This document shows positions 11,076 through 23,717 of a stretch of 64,000 nt of DNA, one piece after another. Source of the stretch: Geodermatophilus sp. DSM 44513 (GTDB lineage: Bacteria; Actinomycetota; Actinomycetes; Mycobacteriales; Geodermatophilaceae); assembly GCF_032460525.1 (NCBI RefSeq), contig NZ_CP135963.1, positions 3,286,001 to 3,350,000 of the forward strand, given 5' to 3'. The notes below the pieces were generated by a model, which did no database searches, was not told where the DNA came from, and was given only the letters and a program-made list of their open reading frames with translations. Made by a program: the position numbers and the translations under genes. How positions within the stretch are numbered: the stretch's first letter is position 1; every line of letters begins with the position of its first letter.

Positions 11076-11294
11076 TCAGGCGGCGGCGCGGCGGGCCGGG
11101 CCGGCGGCCACCCCGACCGGGCTGCCGGAGACCAGCGCCGTCCCGCAGTCGGCGCACGCCCACTCCGGGCACTCACCGCCGTCCTCGGTGTGCCCGTCCG
11201 CGCACGGCGGCTGGACGAACTCCCGGTCGGCGTCGCAGGACGGGCAGGGCCACACCCGGCCCTCGGCTGCGGCGACGGCGGACTGGCCGGACAT
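11076..11294 (-). CDS. Small zinc-ribbon protein
   Basis: A 72-residue protein with two Cys pairs, CPSC at about residues 17-20 and CADC at about 49-52. A Cys/His-rich stretch lies between them (PPCADGHTEDGGEC). It probably binds one or two zinc ions and may contact nucleic acid or protein. Function is unknown. The ATG at 11294 has AGGGAG about nine bases upstream. The C-terminal tail is Ala/Gly-rich. The stop codon is fused to repeat copy A. It stands alone between the baeRF gene and glnD. Confidence 0.75.
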   Translation of the reverse strand: MSGQSAVAAAEGRVWPCPSCDADREFVQPPCADGHTEDGGECPEWACADCGTALVSGSPVGVAAGPARRAAA

Positions 11295-11382
11295 GGCGAT
11301 CGTCTCCCTGCGGTCGGCGTCGGGACCGGTCCGTCCCGCTCGGCTGCGACCGTCGCACGGGGGTGTGACAGGACCGCGGAGC

Positions 11383-13752
11383 TCAGGCCGGCGTGTCCCC
11401 CCGCCCGGCCACCGCGTCGGGCACGGCGCCGCGCACGGCGGCGGCCAGCGCCGCCTCCACCCGCTCCCGCTGGTCATGGCCGATCGGCTCCCCCGAGGGG
11501 TTGTGCACGTAGAAGTGGTCGGCGGCGTCGGCCCCCAGGGTCTCGATCCGCGCCGAGGTGACGTCCAGGCCCTCGGCCGCCAGCGCGGCGGTCAGCCGGT
11601 ACAGCAGCCCGGCGCGGTCCCCCGCCCGGACCTCCACGATCCCGGTCGCGTCGCCGGTCACCTCGCCGTTGTGCCAGGAGACGCGCGGCGGCGTCGCCCG
11701 GGCGGCGTCCTGCCGGTAGTCAGCCTCCCGCTGCCGGAGCCGCTCGGCCAGCGGCAGCGTCCCCTCCAGGGCGGCCCGGACGGCGTCGGCCAGGATCGCG
11801 GCGACCGGCGGCCGGCCGAACCGCGGCCGGACGGCGAACACCGCGGTCGCCCGGTCGCCGACGACGTCGACCTTGGCGGCGCGCACGTCGAGCTGGTTGA
11901 GCGCCAGCACCCCGGCCAGCCGGCTGAACAGCCCGTGCCGGTCGGGCGCGACGATGGTCACCCGCTGGCCGTCGGCGACGTCCTCCACGCCCACCGCGAC
12001 GCCCACGTCGGCGGGGTCGTCGGTGCCCACCTGCGGCTCCCCCGGGTGCAGCACCGGCTCGGGCTCGGGCACCGGGGCACCGCCCAGCCGCGCCTGCACG
12101 CGGGCCACCAGCGCGGCGACCAGGTGCGCCTTCCACGGCGACCAGGCCGAGGAGCTGGTCGCCGCCCCGTCGGCCTGGGCCAGGGCGTGCAGCAGGTGCA
12201 GCAGCGCCGGGTCGTGCCCGATGGTGGCGGCCACCCGCTCGACGGTGGCCGGGTCGTCGATGTCCCGGCGGGTGGCGGTGTCGGGCAGCAGCAGGTGGTG
12301 GCGCACCATCGCGGCCAGCGTGGCGACGTCGTCCTCCCCGAAGCCCATCCGGGCGGCGACCCGCGCCGCGATCGGCTCGCCGACCACGCTGTGGTCCCCG
12401 GGCCAGCCCTTGCCGACGTCGTGCAGCAGCGCGCCGACCAGCAGCAGGTCGGGCCGGTCGACGTCGCGGGTCAGCTCCGCGGCGGCCGCGGCGGCCTCCA
12501 CCAGGTGGCGGTCGACGGTGAACCGGTGCCAGGGGTGGCGCTGCGGCAGCGAGCGGACCCGGTCCCACTCCGGCAGCAGCCGGGACAGCAGCCCCTCCTG
12601 GTCCAGCTGCTCGAGCACCGGCACAGCCGAGCGCCCGCTGGCCAGCAGCCGCAGGAACGACCAGCGCACCTCCGCCGGCCAGGGCTCGGGTACCGGCGGG
12701 GCGTGCACGGCCAGCACCTTGAGGGTGTAGGGGGACAGCAGCAGGTCCGCCCGCGCGGCGGCGGCGGCACCGCGCAGCACCAGGCCGGGGTCGGCGGCCG
12801 GGCGGGCGTCGCGGGCCAGCACGACCTCGTCGCCCTGGCGAACGACGCCCTCGGCCAGCGGCTCGCGGTGCACCCGGCGGTACCGGGCGCGGGGACGGCG
12901 GACCAGCGCGGCCTCCACCCGCCGCCACGTCTCGTCCGCGACGAAGGCCAGCCGGCGCCCGGCCAGGCTCACCTCGCGCAGCAGCGCGTCCTCGTCGGGG
13001 AGGCCGAGCGCGACCGCGACCGGCCGCTGCTCCTGGCGGACCAGCACGTCGGTCGGCCGCCCGGAGCGCCGGCGCAGCTCGTCGCGGACGTCGAGCAGCA
13101 GGGCGTAGGCCTGCTCGACCTCGGCGGCCGGCTCGTCGGTCAGCTGCGCCGCGGCCGCCGCCCGCAGCACCTGGCCCTCCCGCAGCCCGCCGTAGGCCTC
13201 CTTGAGGTCGGGCTCGAGCAGGAAGGCCAGCTCGCCGACCTGCCGGGCCCGGCCGCGGCGCAGGTCGCGCAGCTGGGGCAGCAGCCGGGACGCCGACTGC
13301 CGCCAGCTGCCCAGCGTGGCGGTGCGCAGCGCGGCCGCGAGGCCGGCGTCCCCGGCCACGAAGCGGACGTCGAGCAGCCCCAGCCCGGCCTTGACGTCGG
13401 TGGAGGCCACGCCGACCGCCTCGGCGACCGTCCGCACCGAGTGGTCCAGCCGCAGGCCCGCGTCCCAGATCGGGTACCAGACCGCGTCGGCGAGGGCGGC
13501 GATCTCCGGGCGTCCCTCGTGCACCAGGACGAGGTCGAGGTCCCCGAACGGCGGGGGCTCCCGGCGGCCGAGGCTGCCCACCGCCACCAGCGCGAGCCCC
13601 TCCGTCCCGCCCCGGGCCGGCGCCCCGCCGCGGCGCGGCCGGGCCGGCGGCGTGCCCGCGACGGCCTCGTCGAGCAGCCCGGCGAGCCAGCCGTCGAGCA
13701 CCTCGGTGCGCCGCGCCCGCGGCAGTGCGGGCAGCGACCCGGTGTCCAGCAC
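11383..13752 (-). CDS. glnD: [PII] uridylyltransferase/regulatory enzyme GlnD
   Basis: GlnD senses glutamine and modifies the PII protein (adenylylation in most actinobacteria). The 789-residue protein has the nucleotidyltransferase motif VGSLGRREPPPFGDLDLVLV near residue 65. An HD phosphohydrolase domain with LLHDVGKG and MVRHHLLLP follows. Two C-terminal ACT domains begin RVTIVAPDRHGLFSRLAGVL and IVEVRAGDRAGLLYRLTAAL. The GTG at 13752 has GAGGGGGAGA just upstream. It follows glnB after a 130-bp gap holding repeat copy B. Confidence 0.95.
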   Translation of the reverse strand: MLDTGSLPALPRARRTEVLDGWLAGLLDEAVAGTPPARPRRGGAPARGGTEGLALVAVGSLGRREPPPFGDLDLVLVHEGRPEIAALADAVWYPIWDAGLRLDHSVRTVAEAVGVASTDVKAGLGLLDVRFVAGDAGLAAALRTATLGSWRQSASRLLPQLRDLRRGRARQVGELAFLLEPDLKEAYGGLREGQVLRAAAAAQLTDEPAAEVEQAYALLLDVRDELRRRSGRPTDVLVRQEQRPVAVALGLPDEDALLREVSLAGRRLAFVADETWRRVEAALVRRPRARYRRVHREPLAEGVVRQGDEVVLARDARPAADPGLVLRGAAAAARADLLLSPYTLKVLAVHAPPVPEPWPAEVRWSFLRLLASGRSAVPVLEQLDQEGLLSRLLPEWDRVRSLPQRHPWHRFTVDRHLVEAAAAAAELTRDVDRPDLLLVGALLHDVGKGWPGDHSVVGEPIAARVAARMGFGEDDVATLAAMVRHHLLLPDTATRRDIDDPATVERVAATIGHDPALLHLLHALAQADGAATSSSAWSPWKAHLVAALVARVQARLGGAPVPEPEPVLHPGEPQVGTDDPADVGVAVGVEDVADGQRVTIVAPDRHGLFSRLAGVLALNQLDVRAAKVDVVGDRATAVFAVRPRFGRPPVAAILADAVRAALEGTLPLAERLRQREADYRQDAARATPPRVSWHNGEVTGDATGIVEVRAGDRAGLLYRLTAALAAEGLDVTSARIETLGADAADHFYVHNPSGEPIGHDQRERVEAALAAAVRGAVPDAVAGRGDTPA

Positions 13753-13823
13753 GTCTCCCCCTCGCTGTCGGGACCCCGAACGGCATCGGCCGGGGTGGCG
13801 GGCCTCCCCGCCACCCCGGCCGT

Positions 13824-13882
13824 CGGCCCCGTCCCGAGGCTCGCGCCGAGCCTGCGAGGCGTGAGGAGGACGGGGTCCTTCT
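13824..13882 (-). terminator. Stop-codon palindromic repeat, copy B
   Basis: On the minus strand the element begins at the glnB stop: TGAAGAAGGACCCC. Arms CCCCGTCC (13827-13834) and GGACGGGG (13868-13875) pair perfectly. The inner CGCC (13844-13847) pairs with GGCG (13858-13861). It probably terminates the amtB-glnB transcript before glnD. Confidence 0.75.
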
Positions 13883-17052
<3,170 letters not shown>

Positions 17053-17170
17053 CCCGGCCCCCCTCGCCGGACGCCCCTCGGTACCCGCTCACGTCCGCGG
17101 GCGGTGGTGTGGGATGCGGGAACCGGGTAGTGCGCTGGTGACCAGCACGCGTACCCGAGGGGACGGCACG

Positions 17171-19003
17171 GTGGCCGCGGACCAGCAGAGCGGGGACGAC
17201 CGGCCCCCGGGGCGCCGGGCGCCCGCGGACCTGCCGACGCCAGACTTCGCCCGGGTCTTCGACGAGGCGCCGGCGCCCTTCCTGCTCCTGACGCCGGACC
17301 TGGTCATCGTGCACGCCAACCGGGCCCGGCTGGAGGCGACCGCGACCACCCTCGAGGACACCGTCGGCCGGCACCTGTTCGACGTCTTCCCGCTCAACCC
17401 CGACGACCCGGGGGCCGACGGCGTCCGCAACGTGGCCGACACCCTGGCCCTCACGCGCGACACCCGCCGGCCGGTGACCATGCCGATCCAGAAGTACGAC
17501 ATCCCGCTGCCCGACGGCACCTGGGTGGAGCGGTTCTGGAGCCCGCGCAACGTGCCCATCCTGGACGATGACGGTCGGGTCGTGCTGTTGCTGCACCGCT
17601 CGGACGACATCACCGACTACGTCCGGGACCGCGACGAGGCCCGGCAGGAAGCGGCGCGCGGGCAGCACCGGGTCGAGCGGGTGGAGGCCGACCTCTTCGC
17701 CCGGACCCGCGAGCTGGAGCGGCTCAACGCCGAGCTGCGCGAGAGCAGCCGTCGCGAGCGGCGCACCGCCGACTCGCTGGCCGGGCTGGCCGCCACCGTC
17801 TCCGCCCTCGCCGCCGCCGAGACCACGAGCGACCTGCTCGAGCGGGTGTTCCACCACAGCTGGTCGGCGCTGCAGGCCGAGGTCGTCGCCGTGGCCCTCG
17901 CCGGCCCCGGCGGCCTCCGTGTGACCGAGCGCCGGGACGGGCGACCGGTGTCCGCGGCACTGGACCCCGCCTCGCCCCTGCCGATGGCCGTGGCTGCGAC
18001 GACCGGGGAGGCCGTGCTGGTCGAGGACGCCGGCGCCGGGGACGCGCCGCCGGCCCCTGCACCGGGCACCGGTTCGTGGGCGGCCCTGCCGCTGCGTGCC
18101 GGCGGCCGGCTGCTGGGCTCCTGGACCCTCGGCTGGCGGGGACCGCGCGCCTTCGAGGACCACGACGTCCGGGTGCTGGAGGCGCACGCCGCGCAGTGCG
18201 CGCAGGCCGTGGACCGGGTGACCCGGCTGGAGGCCGAGCGGCGGCGGGCCCGGGAGACCCGCACCCTGGCCGAGACGCTGCAGCGCTCGATGCTCACCGA
18301 GCCGCCCGCACCCGACCACCTGCGCATCGCCGTCCGCTACCGGCCCGCGGCGCGGGAGGCGCAGGTCGGCGGCGACTGGTACGACGCCTTCCTCTCCCCC
18401 GACGGCGCGACCACCCTGGTGGTCGGCGACGTGACCGGTCACGACCGGGTCGCGGCGTCGGTCATGGGACAGCTGCGCAACGTGCTGCGCGGCGTCGTGC
18501 ACGCGCTGGACGCTCCGCCCGCCCGTGCACTCTCCGCGTTGGACCGGGCGCTCCGGGACCTGGGGATGAGCACGCTGGTCACCGCCCTGCTCGCCCGCGT
18601 GGAGCAGTCCGCGGCGGACGCGGGCACCGGCACCCGGACCCTGCGCTGGTCCAGCGCCGGGCACCTGCCGCCGCTGCTGCTGGCCGCCGACGGCACGGCC
18701 CGGCTGCTGGAGCGTGCGCCGGAGCTGCTCCTGGGCGTGGACCCGGGCGTCCGGCGCACCGACACCACGACCCCGCTGCACCCCGGGGACACCGTCGTCC
18801 TCTACACCGACGGGCTGGTGGAGCGCCGGGACGCGGACCTCGACGACGGCCTCGCCCGCCTGGTCGAGGCGGGGCGGGCGCTGTCCGGCGCCACGGTGGA
18901 GGAGCTGTGCGACGGGCTGCTCACCCGGCTGGCACCCGAGTACGCCGACGACGTCGCGCTGCTGGCGCTGCACGCCTGCCCGCAGCAGCCGCGCACCGGG
19001 TGA
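17171..19003 (+). CDS. PAS-GAF-SpoIIE (PP2C-type) serine phosphatase
   Basis: A soluble signalling phosphatase of about 610 residues. A PAS domain lies at about 25-135 (FARVFDEAPAPFLLLTPDL), then a Glu/Arg-rich coiled coil at about 145-190, a GAF domain at about 195-355, and a SpoIIE/RsbU phosphatase at about 385-605. Metal ligands are in VGGDWYDAF, VVGDVTGHD and YADDVALLAL. Such proteins usually dephosphorylate anti-anti-sigma factors, but none is encoded nearby. The GTG at 17171 is chosen because GAGGGGAC lies about seven bases upstream. An ATG at 17114 would add 19 residues. Confidence 0.9.
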   Translation: MAADQQSGDDRPPGRRAPADLPTPDFARVFDEAPAPFLLLTPDLVIVHANRARLEATATTLEDTVGRHLFDVFPLNPDDPGADGVRNVADTLALTRDTRRPVTMPIQKYDIPLPDGTWVERFWSPRNVPILDDDGRVVLLLHRSDDITDYVRDRDEARQEAARGQHRVERVEADLFARTRELERLNAELRESSRRERRTADSLAGLAATVSALAAAETTSDLLERVFHHSWSALQAEVVAVALAGPGGLRVTERRDGRPVSAALDPASPLPMAVAATTGEAVLVEDAGAGDAPPAPAPGTGSWAALPLRAGGRLLGSWTLGWRGPRAFEDHDVRVLEAHAAQCAQAVDRVTRLEAERRRARETRTLAETLQRSMLTEPPAPDHLRIAVRYRPAAREAQVGGDWYDAFLSPDGATTLVVGDVTGHDRVAASVMGQLRNVLRGVVHALDAPPARALSALDRALRDLGMSTLVTALLARVEQSAADAGTGTRTLRWSSAGHLPPLLLAADGTARLLERAPELLLGVDPGVRRTDTTTPLHPGDTVVLYTDGLVERRDADLDDGLARLVEAGRALSGATVEELCDGLLTRLAPEYADDVALLALHACPQQPRTG

Positions 19004-19026
19004 GCGGCTGCGGCCAGACTGACCCG

Positions 19027-20100
19027 GTGGACGACGACCTCGAGGCCCTGCGCGCCCGCTGCGACCGGTCGCTGAGCGGCCACGGTGACCGGCGGGCTGG
19101 CGACCTGCTGGCCACCGTCCCGGCGGACACGGCGCTGGACCGCTACGGCGAGGGCGGCGTGGTCGCCGAGCTGGAGGCCGAGGTGGCCGGGGTGCTCGGC
19201 CTGCCCGCGGCCGTGTACCTGCCCAGCGGCGTGATGGCCCAGCAGGCCGCGCTGCGGGTGCACGCCGACCGGCGCGCACGGCGCACCGTGCTGTACCACC
19301 CGGAGTGCCACCTGGCCCACCACGAGGAGCAGGGCCCCGAGCGGCTGCACGGCCTGGTCGGCCGCCCGGTCGGCGACCGGTACCGGCTGCTGCTGCGCGC
19401 GGACCTCGACCGGGTCGCCGAGGCGCCGGCCGCGCTGCTGGTCGAGCTGCCGCAGCGCGCCCTCGGCGGGCAGCTGCCGCCGTGGGACGACGTGGTCGCG
19501 CAGGCGCGGTGGGCTCGGGAGCGGAGTGCCGCCGTCCACCTCGACGGGGCCCGCCTGTGGGAGGCCGCGGCCGGGTACGGCTGCTCCCCCGCCGAGGTCG
19601 CGGCGGTCTTCGACACCGTGTACGTCAGCTTCTACAAGGTCCTGGGCGCGCTGGCCGGGTGCTGCCTGGCCGGGCCGGCCGACGTGGTCGACGAGGTGCG
19701 GGAGTGGCGGCGCCGGATGGGCGGCACGCTGTTCGGGATGTGGCCGGGGGCGGCGTCGGCGCTGACCTGCCTGCGCCGCCGGCTGCCGCTGGTGCCGGCC
19801 TACCTGCGGCGGGCCCGTGAGGTCGCGGACGCGGTGCGCGGCCTGCCGGGCGTCACCGTCGTCCCGGACCCGCCGCAGACGCCGGTGCTGCACCTGCTGC
19901 TGCGCACCCCGCCGGAGGCGGCCGCCGCGGCCGCCCGCGCGCTCGCGGCCGGGCAGGGCCTGTGGACCGGGGTGCCCGTGGCGACCGGGGACCCGGGCAC
20001 CGCGCGGCTGGAGGTCGCCGTCGGCGACGCGACGCTGGCGCTGCCCGACGACGACGTGCGTGCGGCCGTGGCGGCGCTCAGCGGCGGGGGCGCCGGGTGA
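19027..20100 (+). CDS. Threonine aldolase/beta-eliminating lyase family PLP enzyme
   Basis: A 357-residue fold-type I PLP enzyme of the threonine-aldolase group, which splits beta-hydroxy amino acids. It shows YLPSGVMAQQAALRVHADRR, the PLP-contacting AVHLDGARLWEAAA, and the Schiff-base Lys in VYVSFYKVLGALAG. The exact substrate is unknown. GTG at 19027 gives VDDDLEALRARCDRSL. A GTG at 19000 overlapping the phosphatase stop (GTGA) would add nine residues and couple the two genes. Confidence 0.85.
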   Translation: MDDDLEALRARCDRSLSGHGDRRAGDLLATVPADTALDRYGEGGVVAELEAEVAGVLGLPAAVYLPSGVMAQQAALRVHADRRARRTVLYHPECHLAHHEEQGPERLHGLVGRPVGDRYRLLLRADLDRVAEAPAALLVELPQRALGGQLPPWDDVVAQARWARERSAAVHLDGARLWEAAAGYGCSPAEVAAVFDTVYVSFYKVLGALAGCCLAGPADVVDEVREWRRRMGGTLFGMWPGAASALTCLRRRLPLVPAYLRRAREVADAVRGLPGVTVVPDPPQTPVLHLLLRTPPEAAAAAARALAAGQGLWTGVPVATGDPGTARLEVAVGDATLALPDDDVRAAVAALSGGGAG

Positions 20101-20713
20101 GCCGTCCGGTGCGGCGGTCCGGCCGCTCGGCCAGCGGGTCGGCCGGCAGCAGCGCCGCACCGGCGGCGTGGCCGGCGAGCAGCTTGGCGAAGAAGACCGG
20201 CGCGAACCACGGTGCGGCCGCCGAGGGGCCCAAGGCGCGGTCGAGCGCCACCCCGCCGGCCGTGGTGGCCAGGCCCAGCACCCGCCGGAGGCGGCGGTCG
20301 CGGGGCACGGTGAGCACGGCGGTCGCCCCCAGCAGGTAGCCGTACAGCGCCAGGGCCCACCGCAGCCGGGCGCGCCGCGGGCCGCCGTCCAGCACGGCGA
20401 GGACGACGGGGTGCAGGTGCCCCGCCGAGAAGGCGAGGTGCTGGGCCGGGCCCGTGCCCTCGCGGTGGTACCAGCGGGCGGCCGCCGGGGTGTTGTTGCA
20501 CCACGCCCCGCCCCACAGGTCGACGGCCAGCACCCGCAGCACCGGGTCCGCGCCCCGGCGGCCCCGGACGTGGCTCCGCGCCAGCAGCGGCGCGAGCACC
20601 GCCCCCGCCAGCCCGAGGCCGAAGCTGCCGGCGTTCTCCACCGGGCCGGCCCCGGGGCCGGCGATGCGGTCCCAGACGCCGGGCAGCCCGGCGCGCACCC
20701 CGCCGACGGCCAC
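20078..20713 (-). CDS. Hypothetical membrane protein
   Basis: A 211-residue protein with several hydrophobic segments (AGSFGLGLAGAVLAPLLA, ALALYGYLLGATAVL and the region around FAPVFFAKLLAGHAAG). It also has an unusual conserved-looking stretch, VDLWGGAWCNNTPAAARWYH. No family is recognised. The GTG at 20713 lies two bases after the ftsY stop, so it is probably co-translated with ftsY. Its last 23 bases overlap the convergent PLP-enzyme gene. Confidence 0.6.
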   Translation of the reverse strand: MAVGGVRAGLPGVWDRIAGPGAGPVENAGSFGLGLAGAVLAPLLARSHVRGRRGADPVLRVLAVDLWGGAWCNNTPAAARWYHREGTGPAQHLAFSAGHLHPVVLAVLDGGPRRARLRWALALYGYLLGATAVLTVPRDRRLRRVLGLATTAGGVALDRALGPSAAAPWFAPVFFAKLLAGHAAGAALLPADPLAERPDRRTGRLTRRPRR

Positions 20714-20715
20714 CG

Positions 20716-21942
20716 CTAGTCCGCCCCGCCGACGAGCGCCTCGGCGAACGCCTCGGGCTCGAAGGGGGCCAGGTCGTCGGCGCCCTCCCCCAGCCCGACC
20801 AGCTTGACCGGGATGCCCAGCTCGCGCTGCACGGAGACGACGATGCCGCCCTTGGCCGTGCCGTCGAGCTTGGTGAGGACGACACCGGTCACGGCGACCG
20901 CCTGGGTGAACACCCGCGCCTGGACGACGCCGTTCTGCCCGGTCGTGGCGTCCAGGACGAGCAGCACCTCGGTCACCGGCGCGACCTTCTCCACGACCCG
21001 CTTGATCTTGCCGAGCTCGTCCATCAGGCCGCCCTTGGTGTGCAGCCGGCCCGCGGTGTCGACGACGACGGTGTCCACCTCCCCCTGGACCCCCGTGCTG
21101 GCGGCCTCGAAGGCGACCGAGGCCGGGTCGGCCCCCTCCCGGCCGCGCACGGTGAGGACGCCGACCCGCTCGCCCCAGGTCTCCAGCTGGTCGGCGGCCG
21201 CGGCGCGGAAGGTGTCCGCGGCGCCCAGGACGACGCTGCGGCCGTCGCCGACGAGGACGCGGGCGATCTTGCCGCAGGTCGTGGTCTTGCCCGCGCCGTT
21301 GACGCCGACGACGAGGACGATCCCCGGCCGGCCGTCGCGGCGCTCCACGGCCAGGCTGCGGTCGAGGTCCGGGCCCAGCACCGCGGTGAGCTCCCGGACG
21401 AGCAGCGCGCGCAGCTCCGCGCCGGACGCGGTGGCCAGCACCATCGACTGGGTGCGCAGCCGGTCGACGATCTGCTGGGTGGCGGCCACGCCGACGTCGG
21501 CGGCGAGCAGGGTCTCCTCGAGCTCCTCCCAGTCGTCCTCGGTGAGCCGCTCGCGGGCCAGGACGGTGAGCAGGCCGCGGCCCAGGTTGGACTGCGAGCG
21601 GGCCAGCCGGGAGCGCAGCCGGACCAACCGGCCCGACGACGGCGGCGGGGTCTCGAAGGTCAGCCCCGGCTCGGGCTCGGCCGGGGGCAGCACGACCGCC
21701 GGCGGGGCCTCCGGCTGCACGGCGTCCGGCTCGGCGGTCGTCCCCAGCCCGCTGGCCGTGGACCCCGACGGGCGGGGCGGGGCCTCCGGCGCCGGGGTGG
21801 GCGGGCGCGGGCGGGTCAGCGTGGTACCGGTGGCGGCGTCGTCGTCCAGGCGGGTGGTCCGCCGGCCGCGGCCGACGAGGAGGCTGACCCCGAGGACCAG
21901 GCCGACGAGCAGGATCGCGATCGCGATCAGCACGAACTCCAT
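20716..21942 (-). CDS. ftsY: Signal recognition particle receptor FtsY
   Basis: FtsY is the membrane-bound SRP receptor GTPase. The 408-residue protein starts with a true membrane helix (MEFVLIAIAILLVGLVLGVS), as in actinobacteria. A Pro/Ala-rich linker runs to about residue 100 and is followed by the NG domain. GTPase motifs are VGVNGAGKTTTCGKIA, DTFRAAAADQL, VDTAGRLHTKGGL and LTKLDGTAKGG. ATG at 21942. In mycobacteria it lies between amt and smc, as here, although extra genes intervene. Confidence 0.96.
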   Translation of the reverse strand: MEFVLIAIAILLVGLVLGVSLLVGRGRRTTRLDDDAATGTTLTRPRPPTPAPEAPPRPSGSTASGLGTTAEPDAVQPEAPPAVVLPPAEPEPGLTFETPPPSSGRLVRLRSRLARSQSNLGRGLLTVLARERLTEDDWEELEETLLAADVGVAATQQIVDRLRTQSMVLATASGAELRALLVRELTAVLGPDLDRSLAVERRDGRPGIVLVVGVNGAGKTTTCGKIARVLVGDGRSVVLGAADTFRAAAADQLETWGERVGVLTVRGREGADPASVAFEAASTGVQGEVDTVVVDTAGRLHTKGGLMDELGKIKRVVEKVAPVTEVLLVLDATTGQNGVVQARVFTQAVAVTGVVLTKLDGTAKGGIVVSVQRELGIPVKLVGLGEGADDLAPFEPEAFAEALVGGAD

Positions 21943-22018
21943 GGCCCCCAGTCTCGCAGCCGGGGACCGCACGGCCAGGAGCACTGCGCCACCCCCGGGC
22001 GGTGAGACCCTGGGCGGC

Positions 22019-23713
22019 ATGCCGCTGCCCGGCCGGGAGAACCCGGTCCTCCTGATCGGTCCCCTGTTGCGGCACGTCGACCCGGTCTCGGCCACCGTCT
22101 GGGTGGAGACCGACCGGCCCTGCGAGGTGCAGGTGCTCGGCCGGCGGGCGCGCACCTTCACCGTGGGCGGCCACCACTACGCCCTCGTGCTCGTCGAGGG
22201 CCTGGAGCCGGGCAGCACCACGCCCTACGAGGTGCACCTGTCCACCGACGGCGGCGAGGCACAGCGGGTCTGGCCGGACGCCGCCTCGCCGTTCCCGCCC
22301 AGCCGGATCCGGACGCCGGGCCGGCCCGGGCCCTTCCGCATCGCGTTCGGCTCCTGCCGCTACGCCACACCGAGCACGGTCGACGCCGCCGACGGCATCC
22401 CGCCGGACGCGCTGGACTGCTACGCCGCGCGGCTGGCCGCCCAGCCGGAGGACGAGTGGCCCGACGCGCTGGTGCTGCTGGGCGACCAAGTCTACGCCGA
22501 CGAGCTGACGCCGGAGACCCGCCGGTGGCTGTCGCTGCGCCGGGGGCGGCCGGCCCCGGCGGACGCCCAGGTCGACGACTTCGAGGACTACACCCGGCTG
22601 TACGCGGAGTCCTGGAGCGACCCACAGGTGCGCTGGCTGCTGTCCACGATCCCCTCGTCGATGATCTTCGACGACCACGAGATGATCGACGACTGGAACA
22701 CCTCGGCGGCCTGGCGCCGGGAGGTCACCGGCCAGGACTGGTGGACCCGCCGGATCTGCGGCGGCCTGGTCAGCTACTGGGTCTACCAGCACCTGGGCAA
22801 CCTCAGCCCGCAGGAGCTCGCCGAGGACCGGACCTGGCGGGCGGTCCGCGAGCGGCCCGGCGACGCCGAGTCGGTGCTCCAGGCCATGGCCGAGACCGCC
22901 GACCGCGACCCCCGCTCGGTGCGCTGGAGCTACGTCCGGCACTGGGGCGAGGCGCGGATGGTCATGGTCGACAGCCGGGCCGGCCGGGTGCTGGAGGAGT
23001 CCGTCCGGGCGATGCTCGACGACGACGAGTTCGGCTGGGTCGAGGCGGCCGTGCGCCGCGCCGTCGACGAGGGCGTCGAGCACCTGGTGCTGGGCACCTC
23101 CCTGCCGTGGCTGCTGCCGCACGCCATCCACGGGATCGAGCGGTGGAACGAGACGCTGGTCCGCCGCCACCTCGGCCGGCCGGTCGGCTGGGTGTCCGAG
23201 CGGCTGCGCCAGGCGGCGGACCTGGAGCACTGGGCGGCGTTCGGCGACTCCTTCGAACGGCTGGGCCGGCTGCTGGTCGCGGTGGGCCGCGGGGAGCACG
23301 GCCGGGCGCCGGCGACCGCGCTGGTGCTCTCCGGCGACGTCCACCACGCCTACGCCGCCGAGCTGGTGGCACCCGACGGCCTGGCCACCCGGGTGCACCA
23401 GCTGACCGTGTCCCCGCTGCACAACCAGGCGCCGCACCCGATCCGCGTGGGCTTCCGGATCGGCTGGAGCCGCTGGGCGCGCCGGCTGACCGCCGCGGTG
23501 ACCCGGCTGACCCGGGTCGCCCCCTCGGAGCTGGACTGGACCAAGCACGCCGGCCCCTACTTCGGCAACCAGCTCGGCGAGCTGGTCCTGCACGACCGCC
23601 GGGCGTCCTTCCGGCTATTCGTCAGCGACCGCGACGACGCCGGGCAGGAGCAGCTGCGCCTGGTCGCCGAGCTGCCGCTGTCGGACCCGGTCGCGGCGGA
23701 GGTGACAGGCTGA
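22019..23713 (+). CDS. PhoD-like alkaline phosphatase family protein
   Basis: A 564-residue metallophosphatase of the PhoD-like group. An N-terminal fibronectin-like domain (RHVDPVSATVWVETDRPC) precedes the catalytic domain. Metal-site motifs are FGSCRYA, VLLGDQVYADEL, IFDDHEMIDDW and LSGDVHHAYAAEL. No signal peptide is seen (it starts MPLPGRENPVL), so it is probably cytoplasmic, unlike the secreted Bacillus enzyme. ATG at 22019. It is divergent from ftsY over 76 bp and followed five bases later by an EEP hydrolase. Confidence 0.88.
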   Translation: MPLPGRENPVLLIGPLLRHVDPVSATVWVETDRPCEVQVLGRRARTFTVGGHHYALVLVEGLEPGSTTPYEVHLSTDGGEAQRVWPDAASPFPPSRIRTPGRPGPFRIAFGSCRYATPSTVDAADGIPPDALDCYAARLAAQPEDEWPDALVLLGDQVYADELTPETRRWLSLRRGRPAPADAQVDDFEDYTRLYAESWSDPQVRWLLSTIPSSMIFDDHEMIDDWNTSAAWRREVTGQDWWTRRICGGLVSYWVYQHLGNLSPQELAEDRTWRAVRERPGDAESVLQAMAETADRDPRSVRWSYVRHWGEARMVMVDSRAGRVLEESVRAMLDDDEFGWVEAAVRRAVDEGVEHLVLGTSLPWLLPHAIHGIERWNETLVRRHLGRPVGWVSERLRQAADLEHWAAFGDSFERLGRLLVAVGRGEHGRAPATALVLSGDVHHAYAAELVAPDGLATRVHQLTVSPLHNQAPHPIRVGFRIGWSRWARRLTAAVTRLTRVAPSELDWTKHAGPYFGNQLGELVLHDRRASFRLFVSDRDDAGQEQLRLVAELPLSDPVAAEVTG

Positions 23714-23717
23714 GGCG

